Shown piece after piece: positions 22,912 to 35,009 of a stretch of DNA of 64,000 bases. Below the pieces are notes generated by a model. It saw nothing but the letters and a program-made list of their open reading frames with translations, did not search any database and was not told where the DNA came from. The position numbers and the translations under genes were made by a program. Position 1 is the stretch's first letter, and every line of letters begins with the position of its first letter. The DNA comes from Halicephalobus mephisto (lineage: Eukaryota > Nematoda > Chromadorea > Rhabditida > Panagrolaimidae), in contig SWDT01000041.1 in the NCBI GenBank assembly GCA_009193035.1, positions 496,001 to 560,000 of the forward strand, written 5' to 3'.

Positions 22912-24425
22912 ATGTCATCATCCTTCTCCAGAGTAGCTTCAACAGCAGCAATTGCAGTGGGATCTTTTTTCCTAGGACAACATGTGGATTTCAAAATCCC
23001 CGGATTTCAATCAGGACAAGCAGCAACAGCAATTGTTCCATCTGAAAGAACAAACTTTAGTTTAGATAAACTTCCAGAGAAACCGAGTGCAGTAGAGCCG
23101 TGGACTCAGCCTTCCAGAGCGGCGGAGATCATGAAGTTCGGATGGCCTGGATTCGACAACTTGCGGACTTATGAGGATTTCGTCTTGAGCTACGACAGAA
23201 GGACAAAGACAGCACATTGGGTTATTGAACACTTGACTCCGGATAGAATGACATATGATCCAAGTGTAGACAGAAGCAAATGCGAATTCAGACCGGACAT
23301 GAGTATCCACGAGTACTTCAGAAGCCAGAACAGCGATTACTTTGTAGGTTTTTAATGCAATCAAAATTTAATCAAACTACTTCAGAGAAGTGGCTATGAT
23401 CGAGGTCACTTAGCTCCTGCCGGAAATCACAGAAGAACCCAGAATGCAATTAATCAAACGTTTTACTTGACAAACATGTCTCCACAAGTTGGCAAGGGAT
23501 TCAACAGGGACAAATGGAATGATTTGGAAAAGCACGTCAGGTGGGGATACATTTAGATTAAAGTCCTAACAATCCCCTCTGGGTACTTTGTCCTTGATGC
23601 GGAAGTCGTTGATCCGGTTGAGATTTACGGGAGATCCCGGCATAGTGAACGTGTACTTGTCACCAGTAACTTCGGTGTAAGAAAAGACGAAATCTGTGTA
23701 GCAATCCTAAAGCACCTCATTATGAAATAATTGCAGAGTTAACTTTCCTGGAATAGTTTGTTGAGTCTGCCACAGTAACTACTGAGAACAATTTCGAATT
23801 CTTTTGCATTAGTTCTGTAGATCCCTTCTTTGAAAATTACGTTTTTGTCAGCTCTAGTCATGCTCCACTCAGCCAGTGGGGCTTTGTTTTTTTCTCCGAA
23901 TTTGACTAATCCAGTGGCAGGTTGATTGCCACAGTTGACAGCGATGTTGATGGTAAAAGTTCTTTCACGTGTACTCCATAGGAACCCTGAGGCCAGAGGG
24001 AAAATGAAAAGCAAAAACACCTGCATCGTCAATTTAATTAAAATAAAAATATTCAAATGTTGTATATTTTAATTTTCAGACGTCTTGCAAGAAAAAATAG
24101 AAATGTGTACATTTGTACTGGACCCCTGTATATGCCCCATAAGGAAGATGACGGTAATCTCTACGTGAAATACAAGGTCATTGGACAGACACAAGTCGCT
24201 GTTCCTACGCATTTCTTCAAAGTTGCGTTGGTGGAATACGAAGAAGGCAAGTACTCACTTGAATCGTACGTCCTCCCGAATCAAGCAATACCGGACGACA
24301 AACCGATCTCGGATTTTCTGGTGCCTTTGGACTCAATTGAAAGAAGTGCTGGATTTTTGATCTTTGAGAAAATCCCTAGAAGTCAAATCAAGATTATCAA
24401 CGGAAAGAAACAAGGATTCTGGTGA
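22912..24425 (+). CDS. cps-6: Mitochondrial endonuclease G (CPS-6 type)
   Basis: DNA/RNA non-specific nuclease of the mitochondrial intermembrane space that degrades DNA in apoptosis and paternal mtDNA elimination. Exons are 22912-23343, 23386-23540 and 24080-24425, giving 310 aa (C. elegans CPS-6 about 308). Residues 1-30 (MSSSFSRVASTAAIAVGSFF) look like a mitochondrial signal plus membrane anchor. The catalytic signature DRGHLAPAGNH is complete at the start of exon 2, with the catalytic histidine and the metal-ligand asparagine block NQTFYLTNMSPQ downstream. The C-terminal half (NVYICTGPLY ... PTHFFKV) is typical. The ATG directly follows a perfect acceptor (CCTTTTCAG), so the messenger is probably trans-spliced with almost no leader of its own. 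Intron 2 contains another gene on the opposite strand. Confidence 0.96.
23566..24026 (-). CDS. Nested secreted protein, transthyretin-like (tentative)
   Basis: Small gene wholly inside intron 2 of endonuclease G, on the opposite strand. Exons are 24026-23744 and 23693-23566 with a 50-bp intron, giving 136 aa. The first 15 residues (MQVFLLFIFPLASGF) are a good signal peptide. The mature part has a beta-rich pattern with few cysteines: INIAVNCGNQPATGLVKFGE resembles the opening strand of nematode transthyretin-like proteins, then SSYCG, and the chain ends RGDC. The acceptor (GCTACACAG) is not U-rich, but it is the one that keeps the frame. A stronger-looking acceptor 14 bp earlier (CTTTAG) gives an early stop. 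Family assignment is weak; that it is a real secreted protein is fairly likely. Confidence 0.6.
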
Positions 24426-24978
24426 AAGTCAATATCACTAGGATTTTGAACAAGTTGTTGATGTTTTGATTTTTTGAATGAAGACTAAAATAGATCTAGT
24501 CGGAAACGAGTACTAAATTTGTACAGAAAAAATGTAACTTTTAATTCCGTAACAATTGCGAAATTGACATTTTTCATGAATATTTCGACATTTGTGACGA
24601 AAATTAAAAAATAGTGACGATTTGAATTTGTTATTAATCCAAAAATTACGTTTTTTGTAGTTTATTAGAAAATTTGCACTATTTTTGAAATTTATTATTT
24701 TTCAAGTTTTGATTTCCATCGAATTTTAAAATATTCTACAAAAATAATATTTTCAAATAACTTCAGAATCCAATGAATTCTTGAAAATTCTAAATTCTAT
24801 GAAATTCTAATTTTTGAAATTAAAAAAAATTCGAACGATAAAATTAATTTTTAATTTTTTTTCTAAAAACAGGTGAAAAATAAAAAAATACAATTTCCAA
24901 TCTCAGATGTTCATTTGCCCTCAGGCAATTTGAGTTTTATTTCTTTTTGAGTTTTCTGACTGTACTGTAAAGTCGAAA
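24426..24978. other. Intergenic, AT-rich; nothing recognised
   Basis: No feature beyond AT-rich sequence between the endonuclease G stop and the receptor start. Confidence 0.6.
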
Positions 24979-25962
24979 ATGATAGTATCTTCGGCGTTTT
25001 CTGGAGTCCTTGTGTTTTTGACTCTGATTTTCGAATTGACTTCTGGAGTCGCAATTATTAAAGGTTTTCTGAATTCAAAAAAGTCCAACGGAATCCGGAA
25101 TCCTTTTTTTTTCATTTATTTTTTTATTTTTGTTAGTGATTTTTCAAATGTAGTTTTTGTCGTCATTCCTACAGTAATCCAAATAGAAGCTCTTCTTGAT
25201 CTCTTTGAAATCGGTGTTACTTACTATCTTTTCATAAACATTTTCCAATTTTCACTGTTACTGTGTCTTTCTGTAAACCGATTACTGTTTAGTTTTTCTT
25301 ACCAAGTAAGTAACTTTGACATTATTTCCAATTTTATTGTTGTTGTTATTTGCACTATTGTTGGAGTAATTGGAACGATATTTCTTCCGATTACTGTACT
25401 TGATCCTAGACTAATTTACATCGCACTTGGATGCAGTGGGATTTTACTACTTCTGACCTTGTTGAAACATGTCTGTTGTACGGTAGATGCTGACACGAAG
25501 GAACTAGAAGCAGAGAGAAGACTACATTGGGTGCAACTCTACTGGGTGATCCTACAGTTGATTTTTTTCGGAGTGATTTCCGCAATGGACTATGAAGAGT
25601 AAAAACTTTACTTGTTAAAGGAGAAAGTCAACTTTGCACAGTTGTCCAACTTTCCATTTAGGACCAAAAAGGACAATTTCTCAAAGGAGAAAGTCAACTT
25701 TGCACAGTTGTCCAATTTTCCATTTAGGACCAAAAATAACAATTTTTGTTAAATTTTAAAACTTTCAGGAACAATATATATTCCATTCCTACAGTATTCA
25801 ATTTCGGTTTCGTTTTTCAAAGAGCTGGAGGAACGCTATTTTTGCTTCTTGTGAAGTAAGTTAAAAACATTGTAAATTTTGTATTTAATAATTTTTTTCA
25901 GCCGTTCGTTTTGGGAAACATACACCAGCATTTTTTGTTGCTTGGGAAACAGAGCAAATTAA
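24979..25962 (+). CDS. Seven-transmembrane serpentine receptor, Srx-like
   Basis: Probable chemoreceptor GPCR of a nematode-expanded family, in the plasma membrane or cilium. Exons are 24979-25598, 25769-25855 and 25902-25962, giving 255 aa. Successive hydrophobic segments appear at about residues 4-28, 40-63, 75-100, 113-135, 140-165, 188-205 and 213-235. After helix 3 comes LSVNRLLFSF, the position of the (D/N)R motif. The last segment (VFNFGFVFQRAGGTLFLLLVN) is followed by RSFWETYTSIFCC, a typical short helix-8-like tail with a CC palmitoylation-type pair. The first exon alone runs into a stop at 25600-25602, but splicing at 25598 is in phase and adds the missing seventh helix. Srx is the best guess of subfamily. 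Confidence 0.72.
25615..25742. repeat. Tandem duplication, about 63 bp, in receptor intron 1
   Basis: The block containing AAAGGAGAAAGTCAACTTTG and TTTCCATTTAGGACCAAAAA is present twice with almost no difference, so the duplication is recent. Confidence 0.92.
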
Positions 25963-26868
25963 ACACCAATTTCGAAAATTTGCAATTTATAATTTGCTTG
26001 AAATTTGATTTTTTCAAAATTTGAAAAAATGTAATTTTGTGAAAATAAAAATAAATAATCAAATTGAAAACAGAAAGTTCGTAAACCATGTGGTACTTCA
26101 GATTGCCTCAGGGGATTTTGGGAAGAATCTTAAATTTCAGATGTGAGAAATTTGAAAATGAAAAATTTTTAAAATTGTGAAACATTTTAGAATCATCAAG
26201 TACGTGGTTGATTACTGTAATTAAATTTATATTTTTCAAATTATCGAAAATAAACAACTTTTAGTTCTACGATCCAGACAAAATTCCAAAATTTATTTAT
26301 TTACACTATTTTGAAATTACCGAATTCTAGTGAACGAAATATTTTTTTAATTTTCAAAATCTTACTTTACACCCTTGGGCTAGACATTTTTTCGTACTTT
26401 GAATATCTTATTAGTTTTGTTATATTCTATAAAAATAAATAAAACAAACCCACAGTAAAATAATAAATGAAATTTCGACGAAGAAAACGATGGATTGTAA
26501 AATCAGGATTGAAGAAGGAAATGAAAATTTACAGTCAACAAAGTGTATTTTCACGTTTTGATTGTATTTACACAAAATTGAGGAGGACTCATCCGGAATC
26601 ATGGACCATATTTATTCTGTCATGAGGCTTGGCTCCATTAGTCATGCCGATCGGGATTTTCACACATTTCATTTTACTTGAGGCGTGAATTTCATTTTTG
26701 CTTGGTATTTAAAAAAATTTTCACATTAAAATCAATCTGTCCTAAAAAGTAAAACTTTCCGTCTCAAGACCCATTACAGTAACTTCTTGATTGAAAACTA
26801 CTTTCGTGTCAGGAGTTGTTCGTTTTTCGTGTTAGGAAATATTTTCAAAATCATTTTAGAATCGCAAG
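25963..26868. other. Intergenic; no gene seen
   Basis: AT-rich with short frames only. The 3' end presumably carries the leader of the next gene; an acceptor (CATTTTAG) lies at 26860, eight bases before its start codon. Confidence 0.6.
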
Positions 26869-29190
26869 ATGGTTATTCTGAAACAGACTACAGTATTCCA
26901 CTCGAAAGGAGGAACAGCCAAGTTCAGCACCAGATGGCTCATCATAACCCACGAATCAGAAGGTCCATCAATGTTTCTCTACAAAAACAACACTGCGAAG
27001 ACACTCGTTGAAGAAAGGTACGGTATTCCTTAATCCACAAGTTAAATCACATTTCAGAATCAATGTCGCTCGTTTTGCCGAACAAATTCGTTTTGGGACC
27101 ACTTCTCATCAACTTCCCACAATTCCCTTTGTCAAGAAAGACAACAGAGTAAACGACAACAACTTCATCTACATCTTGACCGAAAAGAAACTTAAAAAAA
27201 ATCAGAAAAAACCCTATGTTATCTGGCTTTGTGCTCAGTCGACGACAGAACTCTTCCAAATCGTCAAATTGCTCTCAGCAAGTATGATGGCCTGTGGAAT
27301 TCCTGCTCCGATGAACAACCATGAAGACGACAGTGTAGCACTTCATAGATACAAAGCGAAAGAATTTCGACCTTCGAATGAATGGGAAGCGTACTGGGAT
27401 AATCCACCTAAAATAATCCCTCAAATTCCTTCTGCAATACCAGCTTCGAACTTGGTCCAGATTCAGCCAATGACCATGAGTGTCGATAGAATCTCTGACA
27501 AACAAACTCTCAAGGACAAAAAGAAGAAAGAAAAGTCCGAAAAACCAAAAAAGTATCCCTCAACCCCCGTGTTGGTCGAGGAACGAGGAGTTGTCGAAAG
27601 GAAATCGACCCCTGTGTCGAAGAAATCAAGATCTTCTAGCTCATCATCATCCTCGTCTTCGTCGTCATCTTCTTCTTCAAAATCTGAAGTGAAATCCGTA
27701 CTTCCTCAGAAACCTACAAAGAAGCAATCAAAACGGAAGCATCGAAGTCGTACTGTAGAGCCTGAAATAAACAAGTCTGCATCCCAGACCCGTCAGTCAC
27801 CTTTGCAAGACTATTCAGATCCAATCTTTTACGATCAAATGCATCCGATAAGGGAACTTCCTCACATACCGATTCCAGCACCGAAACCGAGAAGATTCGA
27901 ACCGATAAAGCAGAGAACATTCGAACCGGTAAAGCAGAGATCACAGTCGATAGCCCCTCCAGAACACCGACAAATAATAGTAAGTTTCTCCTTACAAAAA
28001 TTCAAAATCTTAAATATCAGTCAATTTATCTCTGAAAATTACTTTTTAGCAAACAACCCCAGTTACTATATCCTCACGTTATGACACTTCCGACAGTGAA
28101 ATTGGAAAATACATAAATCCTTACAAAAGCTGTTACACTCAGCGTTCTCCCAAACCTCCGAGAAAGTCCTCAAGTACCCGTTTCTCCCCCCAAAATCAGA
28201 AAAAAGTAGCAGAATATGATAGAATCTATTATCGACCACCATCTCCAATTGAAGAACGAAAACCTAGTCCACTTCTTTACGCTTACAGTCCTGTCGATGA
28301 AGAACAACAAAGTGAATCTGATCAAACACACAGTAGTTCTGCGTCTGCTGTCTTCGAAATCAAGAATGAAAGGGTTTATCCAGTTCAGAAAAAGTCTGCA
28401 AAACCCCATCCACAATATGACTATCCTCCAGAAGAAAAACAACCTCCAGTCAAGATCACGAAGGATGACTACTGTAAGCCTGCAAGTTTGATTTCCCCCA
28501 CTCCAACAAGGACTACTTATATAGATGAAGTTGTTCCTCGCGAAACTGTCTCGAAAGAGAAACAACCCCCAATCATAGTACAGTATGATAAAGAGAAGCC
28601 TAAAAAATCCAAGCCGCAACCAATTCGAAGGTCTCAGATCGGATACTTCAACGCCGAAGTCCAGACTGATCATCAGATTCAGCACTATCCGTTGATTGAA
28701 GTCAGACGAGCAAACACGCCAAATAGTCAGCAATCCTTCGATGAAAAAGTCGAACAATTACGGACTCTGGCTGCTCCAAATGCTTCTCAGAGTCTTACTG
28801 TAGACACCCTTCCTCCTCCCGAAACCGCTCCTCCAGACAATTTTTCAAAGTAAGTTTTCTCCAATCGAACTCGAGAACCATCAAAAAAATAAGGGTACTG
28901 TATCTATCCCTTACAACTTTTTCGCTTTTTTTAGATCATGTCGAAGAAATGATGTTTCATCTTTGTTCAAATCTTTCAGCAGAGACGACGATAGCGAAGA
29001 TTCGGATTCTTCTGATTCATCGAATAACGAGTCAATCAAACAAATGACTTCCAAAAAGAAGAACTCCCAAGGCAGTTACACTCTTAACCAACCGATTGTA
29101 ACCACCACAGCTGTAAGCCAAGTATCGGAACCCCAACTGGTGGTTGAAGACGACGAGATCCGAACTTACAGTATTGATACCCGATTTTAA
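26869..29190 (+). CDS. PH-like domain protein with long disordered Ser-rich tail
   Basis: Exons are 26869-27017, 27058-27979, 28050-28849 and 28935-29190; all phases join, giving 708 aa. Residues about 1-140 look like a PH-type fold: alternating strands (KFSTRWLIITHE, SMFLYKNN, FIYILTEKK, PYVIWLCAQS) and an amphipathic helix at the end (TTELFQIVKLLSASMMA), the order seen in PH/PTB domains. The rest is disordered: a Lys-rich stretch, a pure serine run encoded around 27636-27680, an RRFEPI/RTFEPVKQR near-repeat, Pro-rich and acidic segments (EDSDSSDSSNNES). This suggests a membrane- or scaffold-associated adaptor regulated by phosphorylation. I do not recognise an orthologue, and an upstream exon cannot be excluded because the start follows an acceptor. 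Confidence 0.8.
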
Positions 29191-30274
29191 ACTTTTCAAA
29201 GTCATTTTAAACTTTTTTACTTATCCGATAAGGCTTTCATCTTAATATCATAATCACCAAAACTGCTCATTGCAAGAATAATAAAGTTTGTAGTGGATGA
29301 AAAGTTGGTTATTTAGAATCCTTCTCGCTTCAGATTAGCCAGATCACTAGTAACCAAGAAATAAAGTTCCGCAAGTCCTCTATTTCAAGTAGATAAATTA
29401 TGAAATTTTTGAGTTTCTAAAAGGTGAATTGTTTAAATGTTAAGAACCTGAACAAATACAGGTAGATTAAAAAACGTACTTTTATAGCAAAAATCCCTCA
29501 CGCTCCCAGGACTAACGTACTGTAGTATGCCCAGTGTTATTAATAATTCTATTGTTCAGTTACAGCAGTAATTACTTTACTAGATGTCGGTCTTATTACA
29601 TTAACTGTACTGCTACCCTTATTTATATATTAAAGATTATTAAACATCAATCTTCCACGGTGAATATCCTGACATTGAGTAATATCTTTGACCGTGAACG
29701 GGAAAAATATAAGGTATAAGATAAATTACTAATTAAGTGTGGAAATTGGATTTTGAGAATGGGCTTAGACATCTAGGCCAGGGTGATAACAACGCTATGT
29801 AAGATTTTCGACTACTATAATTGGTTTAATATTTTTTCCATCTTATATTTCTTCTTCTGATTTTTTCCTACTGCCATCTTTGACTTCTTGATAAACAAGA
29901 AATTCAGATTCAAGTTACCCAGAACTAACATTAATGAATAGTCTATAACTATTTAGGATTTTGTCTAATGAAAACTAAATAGATAACTGACATCAAAACA
30001 TCATAACTACTAAACTAATTTTTAAAAAAACCGATGAATTAGAAAAAAAAACAATGCAAAAAATTATAAAAAAATAAGAAATTTTTTATCATTATTGAAG
30101 TTCTTAATGGAGTCCAACAAACACCGATGTAAAAGGAATATTAAAATTCATTTACTCAGAATTCTAAAATATCGCTGATTGAGTTCTACTATGTTCAATA
30201 AATTGCATAAAATTTTCAAAAAAATCACAAATTTATTTTAAAATCGGATAAATTCAAATCATAAATATATTTAT
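29191..30274. other. Intergenic; no gene seen
   Basis: About 1.1 kb without a supported gene. It contains the 3' ends of two convergent genes; AATAAA sits near 29280 for the upstream one. Confidence 0.55.
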
Positions 30275-31118
30275 TCAGTTTCCACTGTCATTGTATCCAT
30301 GATGAATAAAAATTGTCCAATTCGTTATACAGATTCTCGGGGAATGTTTTGATTTCCTTCTGTATTCTGGATTCCTAATTTCGACTTCATAAAAAATAGA
30401 AAAAATCGTTCCATGTCCGGAATATTGGATTTCGAAAACGGTAGTCTCATCGAAGTTGTCATTGTTGAAGATTACCGTATGCTGCTTCCTTGAATATATT
30501 GAGAAATCGTCTTCTGAAGTAAAAAATTTTTCTGGAAACTTGCAAAAATTAAAATTTTTTTCACACGATTTAGTTAAAAAAGAACTTGTTTTTTCTTTTT
30601 TGAACAATTTTCCGAAGAATTCTCGAACTTTTTCGAAAACGGTTTTTTTCGTTTGAGATTCTGTAACACCAAAAATGGCGAATTTCCAATTTTGAGATGT
30701 TCTGTTTTTACATATAATTCTTCCAATTTTCACATCGCTGGGTTCTTCAGCGAAGATATCAGGACATCCGGAGCTTTTTTCATATTGACCAACAATGATC
30801 AAGTCCTTACTGCTGAAGACAACAGGGTGATTTTCACAAAACAAAAACCAAGTTCCATCTGATTTCTCCACATATACAGTAAGAAAGAGGATTTGGTCCT
30901 TCTTTTTCGGTTTTTTAAAAGACACTTCTTCTCGAGAATGTACGATATGAAAGAAATCTTTTTCGATTTCATTATAAGTGACTGAAATTCAATAAAAATC
31001 CAAATTAGATATACTGTAATTACTTACCGATTCTTGGATGTTTTGTAAAATAATCAACACTGAATTTGAGTCTGATTTCGAAATCCAATTGATTGTAGAT
31101 GGACGTCGAATTACCCAT
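30275..31118 (-). CDS. Orphan protein with N-myristoylation-type start
   Basis: Exons on the minus strand are 31118-31028 and 30981-30275, giving 265 aa; the 46-bp intron is in phase. The chain starts MGNSTSIY, which fits the N-myristoylation consensus (Gly2, Ser at position 6), so membrane association is possible. A basic block KKPKKKD lies near residue 55, and the middle has FGKLFKKEK. The composition is mixed alpha/beta, with strands such as ILFLTVYV and TWFLFCEN. No domain is recognised. The three F-box-like paralogues that follow also begin with Met-Gly, but no other resemblance was found. Confidence 0.68.
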
Positions 31119-32303
31119 GATTGTAATTAGATACTTGCTTTTTTGAGCTTGATATGATCAATTTCGGTACAGATATCATGAGTGCTTAAGGTAAGGTCAA
31201 CAGCAAGCAAGTAATAAGTGCACTCTGTCGTGAGTTTAAACGATTCAGTACAAGAATGAAAACAGAACATTTAATTATGTTTCATTTAGTATTTTAATGA
31301 TCAATTATAACAAAGACAATTTTTGATAAAATTCCAAGTGCTAATTTTAACGATTTACAACGTTTTAAAAAAAGAATTTAAACTTATCCTAAATTCAGTT
31401 AGTTTGATGATTATTTCATAAAAGTATCTAAAAAATCATAAATTGAAAATAGACTCAAAATGTGCATTGAAACATAATATAAATCTACTAAATTATGTAG
31501 TAATTGTTTTGATCAAGTCAAAACCATAGTATCGGAACAATCTACTATCTTTTTTCGATATTTTGGAGTCTGTGGATTAAAAAGAAATCTAAAAACATTG
31601 AAACAGAGCTTTGATTTATTATGTTTAAAAAAGTGAGATTCTTTGTTATGTTTTATAGAAGAAAAATTGCCATTGATTACAGAAGCGATAAATGTAATTT
31701 AATGTAAAAAATTGACTTGTTTTCTATCATTTTATATTCATCATGCAGATAAAGTAAATAAAAGTTGTTTCTAAAACGTTATAATGGTTCTTCTGACAAA
31801 AACAGTAACAATTCTATTTCTGCTCACATGACAGAAGAAGATAGCTTTTAAACCTTCGTTCTAGCTCTCAGATTTCAAAATAATTCAGATGTAGAATCAA
31901 ATATCTCACTAAATCTCGTGATGCTGATGAATTATTCTCCTTATCCGTTTTACAATGCTACTTATGATTCAAAAAATTCGCCGTTTTCATTTTAATCTAA
32001 CATTTATTATGTAAGTTTTCAGTTTTCATGATTTACTGTCAAATTATTCTGAATAAACAAACATCGTTCATCTTTTAATCAATAGTTCAAATGCACTATG
32101 ATTATCTTAATCGATCATTCAAATATGATGAAATGAAATTTTTATGGTCATTTTGGATGCAATGATTTAGCACATAGTCAAATTGATATGAGCTGCTATA
32201 TCACTGATACGTGAAAATTAATAGCTAATCAATATTATTATTGGATGCGTTGTATTTGTTGTTAAATTCACCTGTAGCTTTGTTTCATTTTACAAATTTA
32301 GAA
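31119..32303. other. Intergenic; no gene seen
   Basis: AT-rich stretch between divergent genes, presumably holding both promoters. No repeat or RNA gene is recognised. Confidence 0.55.
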
Positions 32304-33222
32304 ATGGGTGCTGGGTTAACCATAGTAAAAAGGATTGAAGATATCCCCAACTACGATCCCAAAGAACCCGAAATAAACATCGATCACGAGACTCCGAGAA
32401 TCTCGTTTAAGAACTTGGATAATGACCTACGACTCCAGTTTTATAAACTCTGTCCTCCAGTGCTTCTTCGAGATCTCTACCATAGTTCGAAAATGGTAAA
32501 TGAAATCAAATGTCCTCCAACCTACGTCTCTAAGTTTACAAAAATTGGATTTATTCCGTCTTTTTACAAACCTGGTACGATTATTTGACTAATGCCACTC
32601 TTACATTAGTATTTTAGAAGAATTGGATTCATCTAAAATCATTGAAGTCAGAGGTTGTTTACATCTTGCAGCCTTTGATCCGGGAGAAACATCTAAATAT
32701 ACAGACAGTTACAACTTCCATCACCAGAATTTAGTTTTAGATTGTAGTCGTTTCAATTCCGAAGAATTCAAAATTATTGTCAATCCGAATGTAACGAAAA
32801 TAGAGTTTAATTATAAATGCTTAAAGCATCAAACTCTGGCAATGTTTCTTGAAAGAATGCCATATTTGGAAGAATTTACGTACAGAGATGATTATGAAAT
32901 CCCGAATCTTATAACACTATTATTCAACTGGAAACAAAAGGCTAAACTGAAAAAGATCTCCATAGAATGTCCAGTTTCTTCGATTAACAAATTCCTTACA
33001 AATCCGGAGTTAATGGCTAAATTCATGAATCGCCAAGAAGACAATTTCGTAATATTTGTCAAACACCAAGAATTTCATAGTACTGATATTAATGCAGAAA
33101 TTTTGGAATACTTTTCTGAGGAAGAAAACGCGGACAATGGTCGACACTTAATTTTCAAATTTCCTAGAAACTATTTTCCAGAAAGGATATTCCGTTCCAA
33201 AGTTACTCCATTTGCAGACTAA
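32304..33222 (+). CDS. F-box-like family protein, copy A
   Basis: Two exons, 32304-32574 and 32618-33222, giving 291 aa. Residues about 25-75 (SFKNLDNDLRLQFYKLCPPV then LLRDLYHSSKMVNEI) have the hydrophobic spacing of an F-box: a leading turn, an LR-L-x2-Y-KL-CPP helix and a final helix. The C-terminal half resembles the associated domains of nematode F-box proteins, with a strand-helix pattern (VNPNVTKIEF, ERMPYLEEF, LLFNWKQKAKLKKISI). Such proteins normally recruit substrates to SCF ubiquitin ligases. The F-box assignment is inferred by eye. Same gene structure as copies B and C; intact. Its exon 1 carries a block of about 100 bp nearly identical to the other two. Confidence 0.75.
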
Positions 33223-33494
33223 ATAAAATTAATACATTTTAAGAGAATTTGACGGAAAATATAATTTTAAAAAAACTAAATTTTTTTATAAAAGTTATAT
33301 AACGTTACTTGATAACATTGCACTCTTCTGAAACACGGATCATCGACGATAGTTTAGGAATCTAAGTTGGTACATTTTCGCATAAACTAGAGCAGTGAAC
33401 TCGACAAGAGATAAAATAGGATATAGTGATAAAAAATGCAAATAGTTTTTATTATTCTTGTTTTTGTATTTTATCTGTATTTTGTACTATATGA

Positions 33495-33999
33495 TTATTT
33501 CTTTTGTGCGGTAGCTTTCAAAATCACTTTGTGTTCTTCCGCACTCAGGTCACAGTTAAATAAAGACACCCATAAATGATGAAATACATATTTGTCTGAA
33601 TATTTGGAAAGGTCACCCGGTTGCAAATTTATGAGGCATAAAGAATTTCTAATTTCAATGACGGCAGATGGATCTATCGTATCTGAAATCACCATATAAA
33701 AGTAGCATTATTATTTCAATAACCGTACCAGAATCATCAAAAGTTAGATGGCTTCCGAGTTCTGTATATTTAGAGACGTAGGTTGGAGGACATTTGATTT
33801 CATTCATCATTTTCGAACTATGGTAGAGATCTCGAAGAAGCACTGGAGGACAGAGTTTAAAAAACTGGAGTCGTAGGTCATTATCCAAGTTCTTAAACGA
33901 GATTCTCGGAGTCTCGTGATTGACGTTTATTTCGGATTCTTTGGGACTGTAATTAGAGAAATCTTTACGTTTTTTTGCAAACTCCAACCAGACGCCCAT
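33495..33999 (-). CDS. F-box-like family protein, truncated copy B
   Basis: Exons on the minus strand are 33999-33729 and 33682-33495, giving 152 aa. Exon 1 has exactly the same length (271 nt) and phase as in copy A and keeps the F-box-like region. Exon 2 matches copy A as far as the segment aligned with EEFKIIVNPNV, but here continues HKVILKATAQKK and stops, so about 140 residues of the C-terminal domain are missing. No remnant of the lost part is seen downstream. It may be a degenerating copy or a short F-box-only variant. It is convergent with copy A. Confidence 0.66.
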
Positions 34000-34280
34000 C
34001 TACAAATTTCTAAAATGCAATAAAATTAAAAGCGAATTTAAAAATACAACGCATTTAATAATTTAGTTTGTTTTTCACGTATTAGTACTAGGAAAACAAA
34101 CAAACACGTCAGTATGGTAGGCGTTCCTATTGAAGAATATCGAGGAAATCTTTCATTATGTTTGATTGATTAGTCAGAACGACCACAGTGCACACTAGTT
34201 TTGAATTATATAATAGGAAATAATTATTTATATAACATTTTTTAACAATAAATCTCGAAAAAAAAGTTTATAAAACTATT

Positions 34281-34903
34281 ATGAAGTGCTTTCTATTGGC
34301 ATTCAGTCTATTCAACTACCAACAATGTTGCAGGACAAAAGTGGAGGTAAATTTGTTGACAGCAAAACATTTGGTGGAACATTTATAATATTTAATAATT
34401 TTGAAGTTTATAAAGTGGAATAAGTTTTAAAGTAGTTCGTTACCACCTACGCACGTCACCAACTGGAAAGATGGGTCAAAAGAACAGACAATTATAATTA
34501 ATTTTGTACTTGTTGTAAACTTTTGATTTTGTGAGGAATAGGAGTAAAATAAAAAAAGTATTTCATTATATATATCTTTTTCTGAGATGCTATATATCAT
34601 TAATATCAATATTTAGAATGTTTTTGTTATAAAAAAGTTATTCCGTTAATATTGAACGAATTAATTATTTCCTTCGGTATACTTTCAGAAGAAGGAAGAT
34701 AATTTTAGAGGTATCCAAGAATTTAAAAAACGAAATCAGTTAAATATCTTTCTATTTAATATTGTAAGCAGTTTTCGCGATTTATCTAGAAAAACTATAA
34801 TATTCCGAATTCGAGGAAATGGCAAAGTATATTTATTACTTCAATAACAATATTCCTCCATTCCGTTATCGTAAATGGAAAAAATTATATTGTTGCGAAA
34901 TAA
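34281..34903 (+). CDS. Possible small secreted protein (3 short exons)
   Basis: Three exons, 34281-34346, 34689-34763 and 34790-34903, are each phase 0 with consensus donors (GAG|GTAAAT, ATT|GTAAGC) and acceptors (CTTTCAG, ATCTAG). Together they give 84 aa. The start MKCFLLAFSLFNY looks like a signal peptide. The rest is basic and matches no family I know. The third intron border gives a very short intron (26 bp), which is below normal nematode size, so at least that junction is doubtful. Report only as a candidate. Confidence 0.2.
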
Positions 34904-35009
34904 CAATATGTAATAAAACTTTAATAAACAGATTATTAAATTTAAAAATCAAGTCAGTAATGATTTTCCACTTGAAATCTTCTCTAATGATGCATGGATT
35001 TTACTAAGA

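Noticed and set aside
28170..28757. 195-codon minus-strand frame
   Set aside because: Shadow of the disordered tail of the + strand PH-like gene; no recognisable domain and the + frame is phase-consistent across introns.
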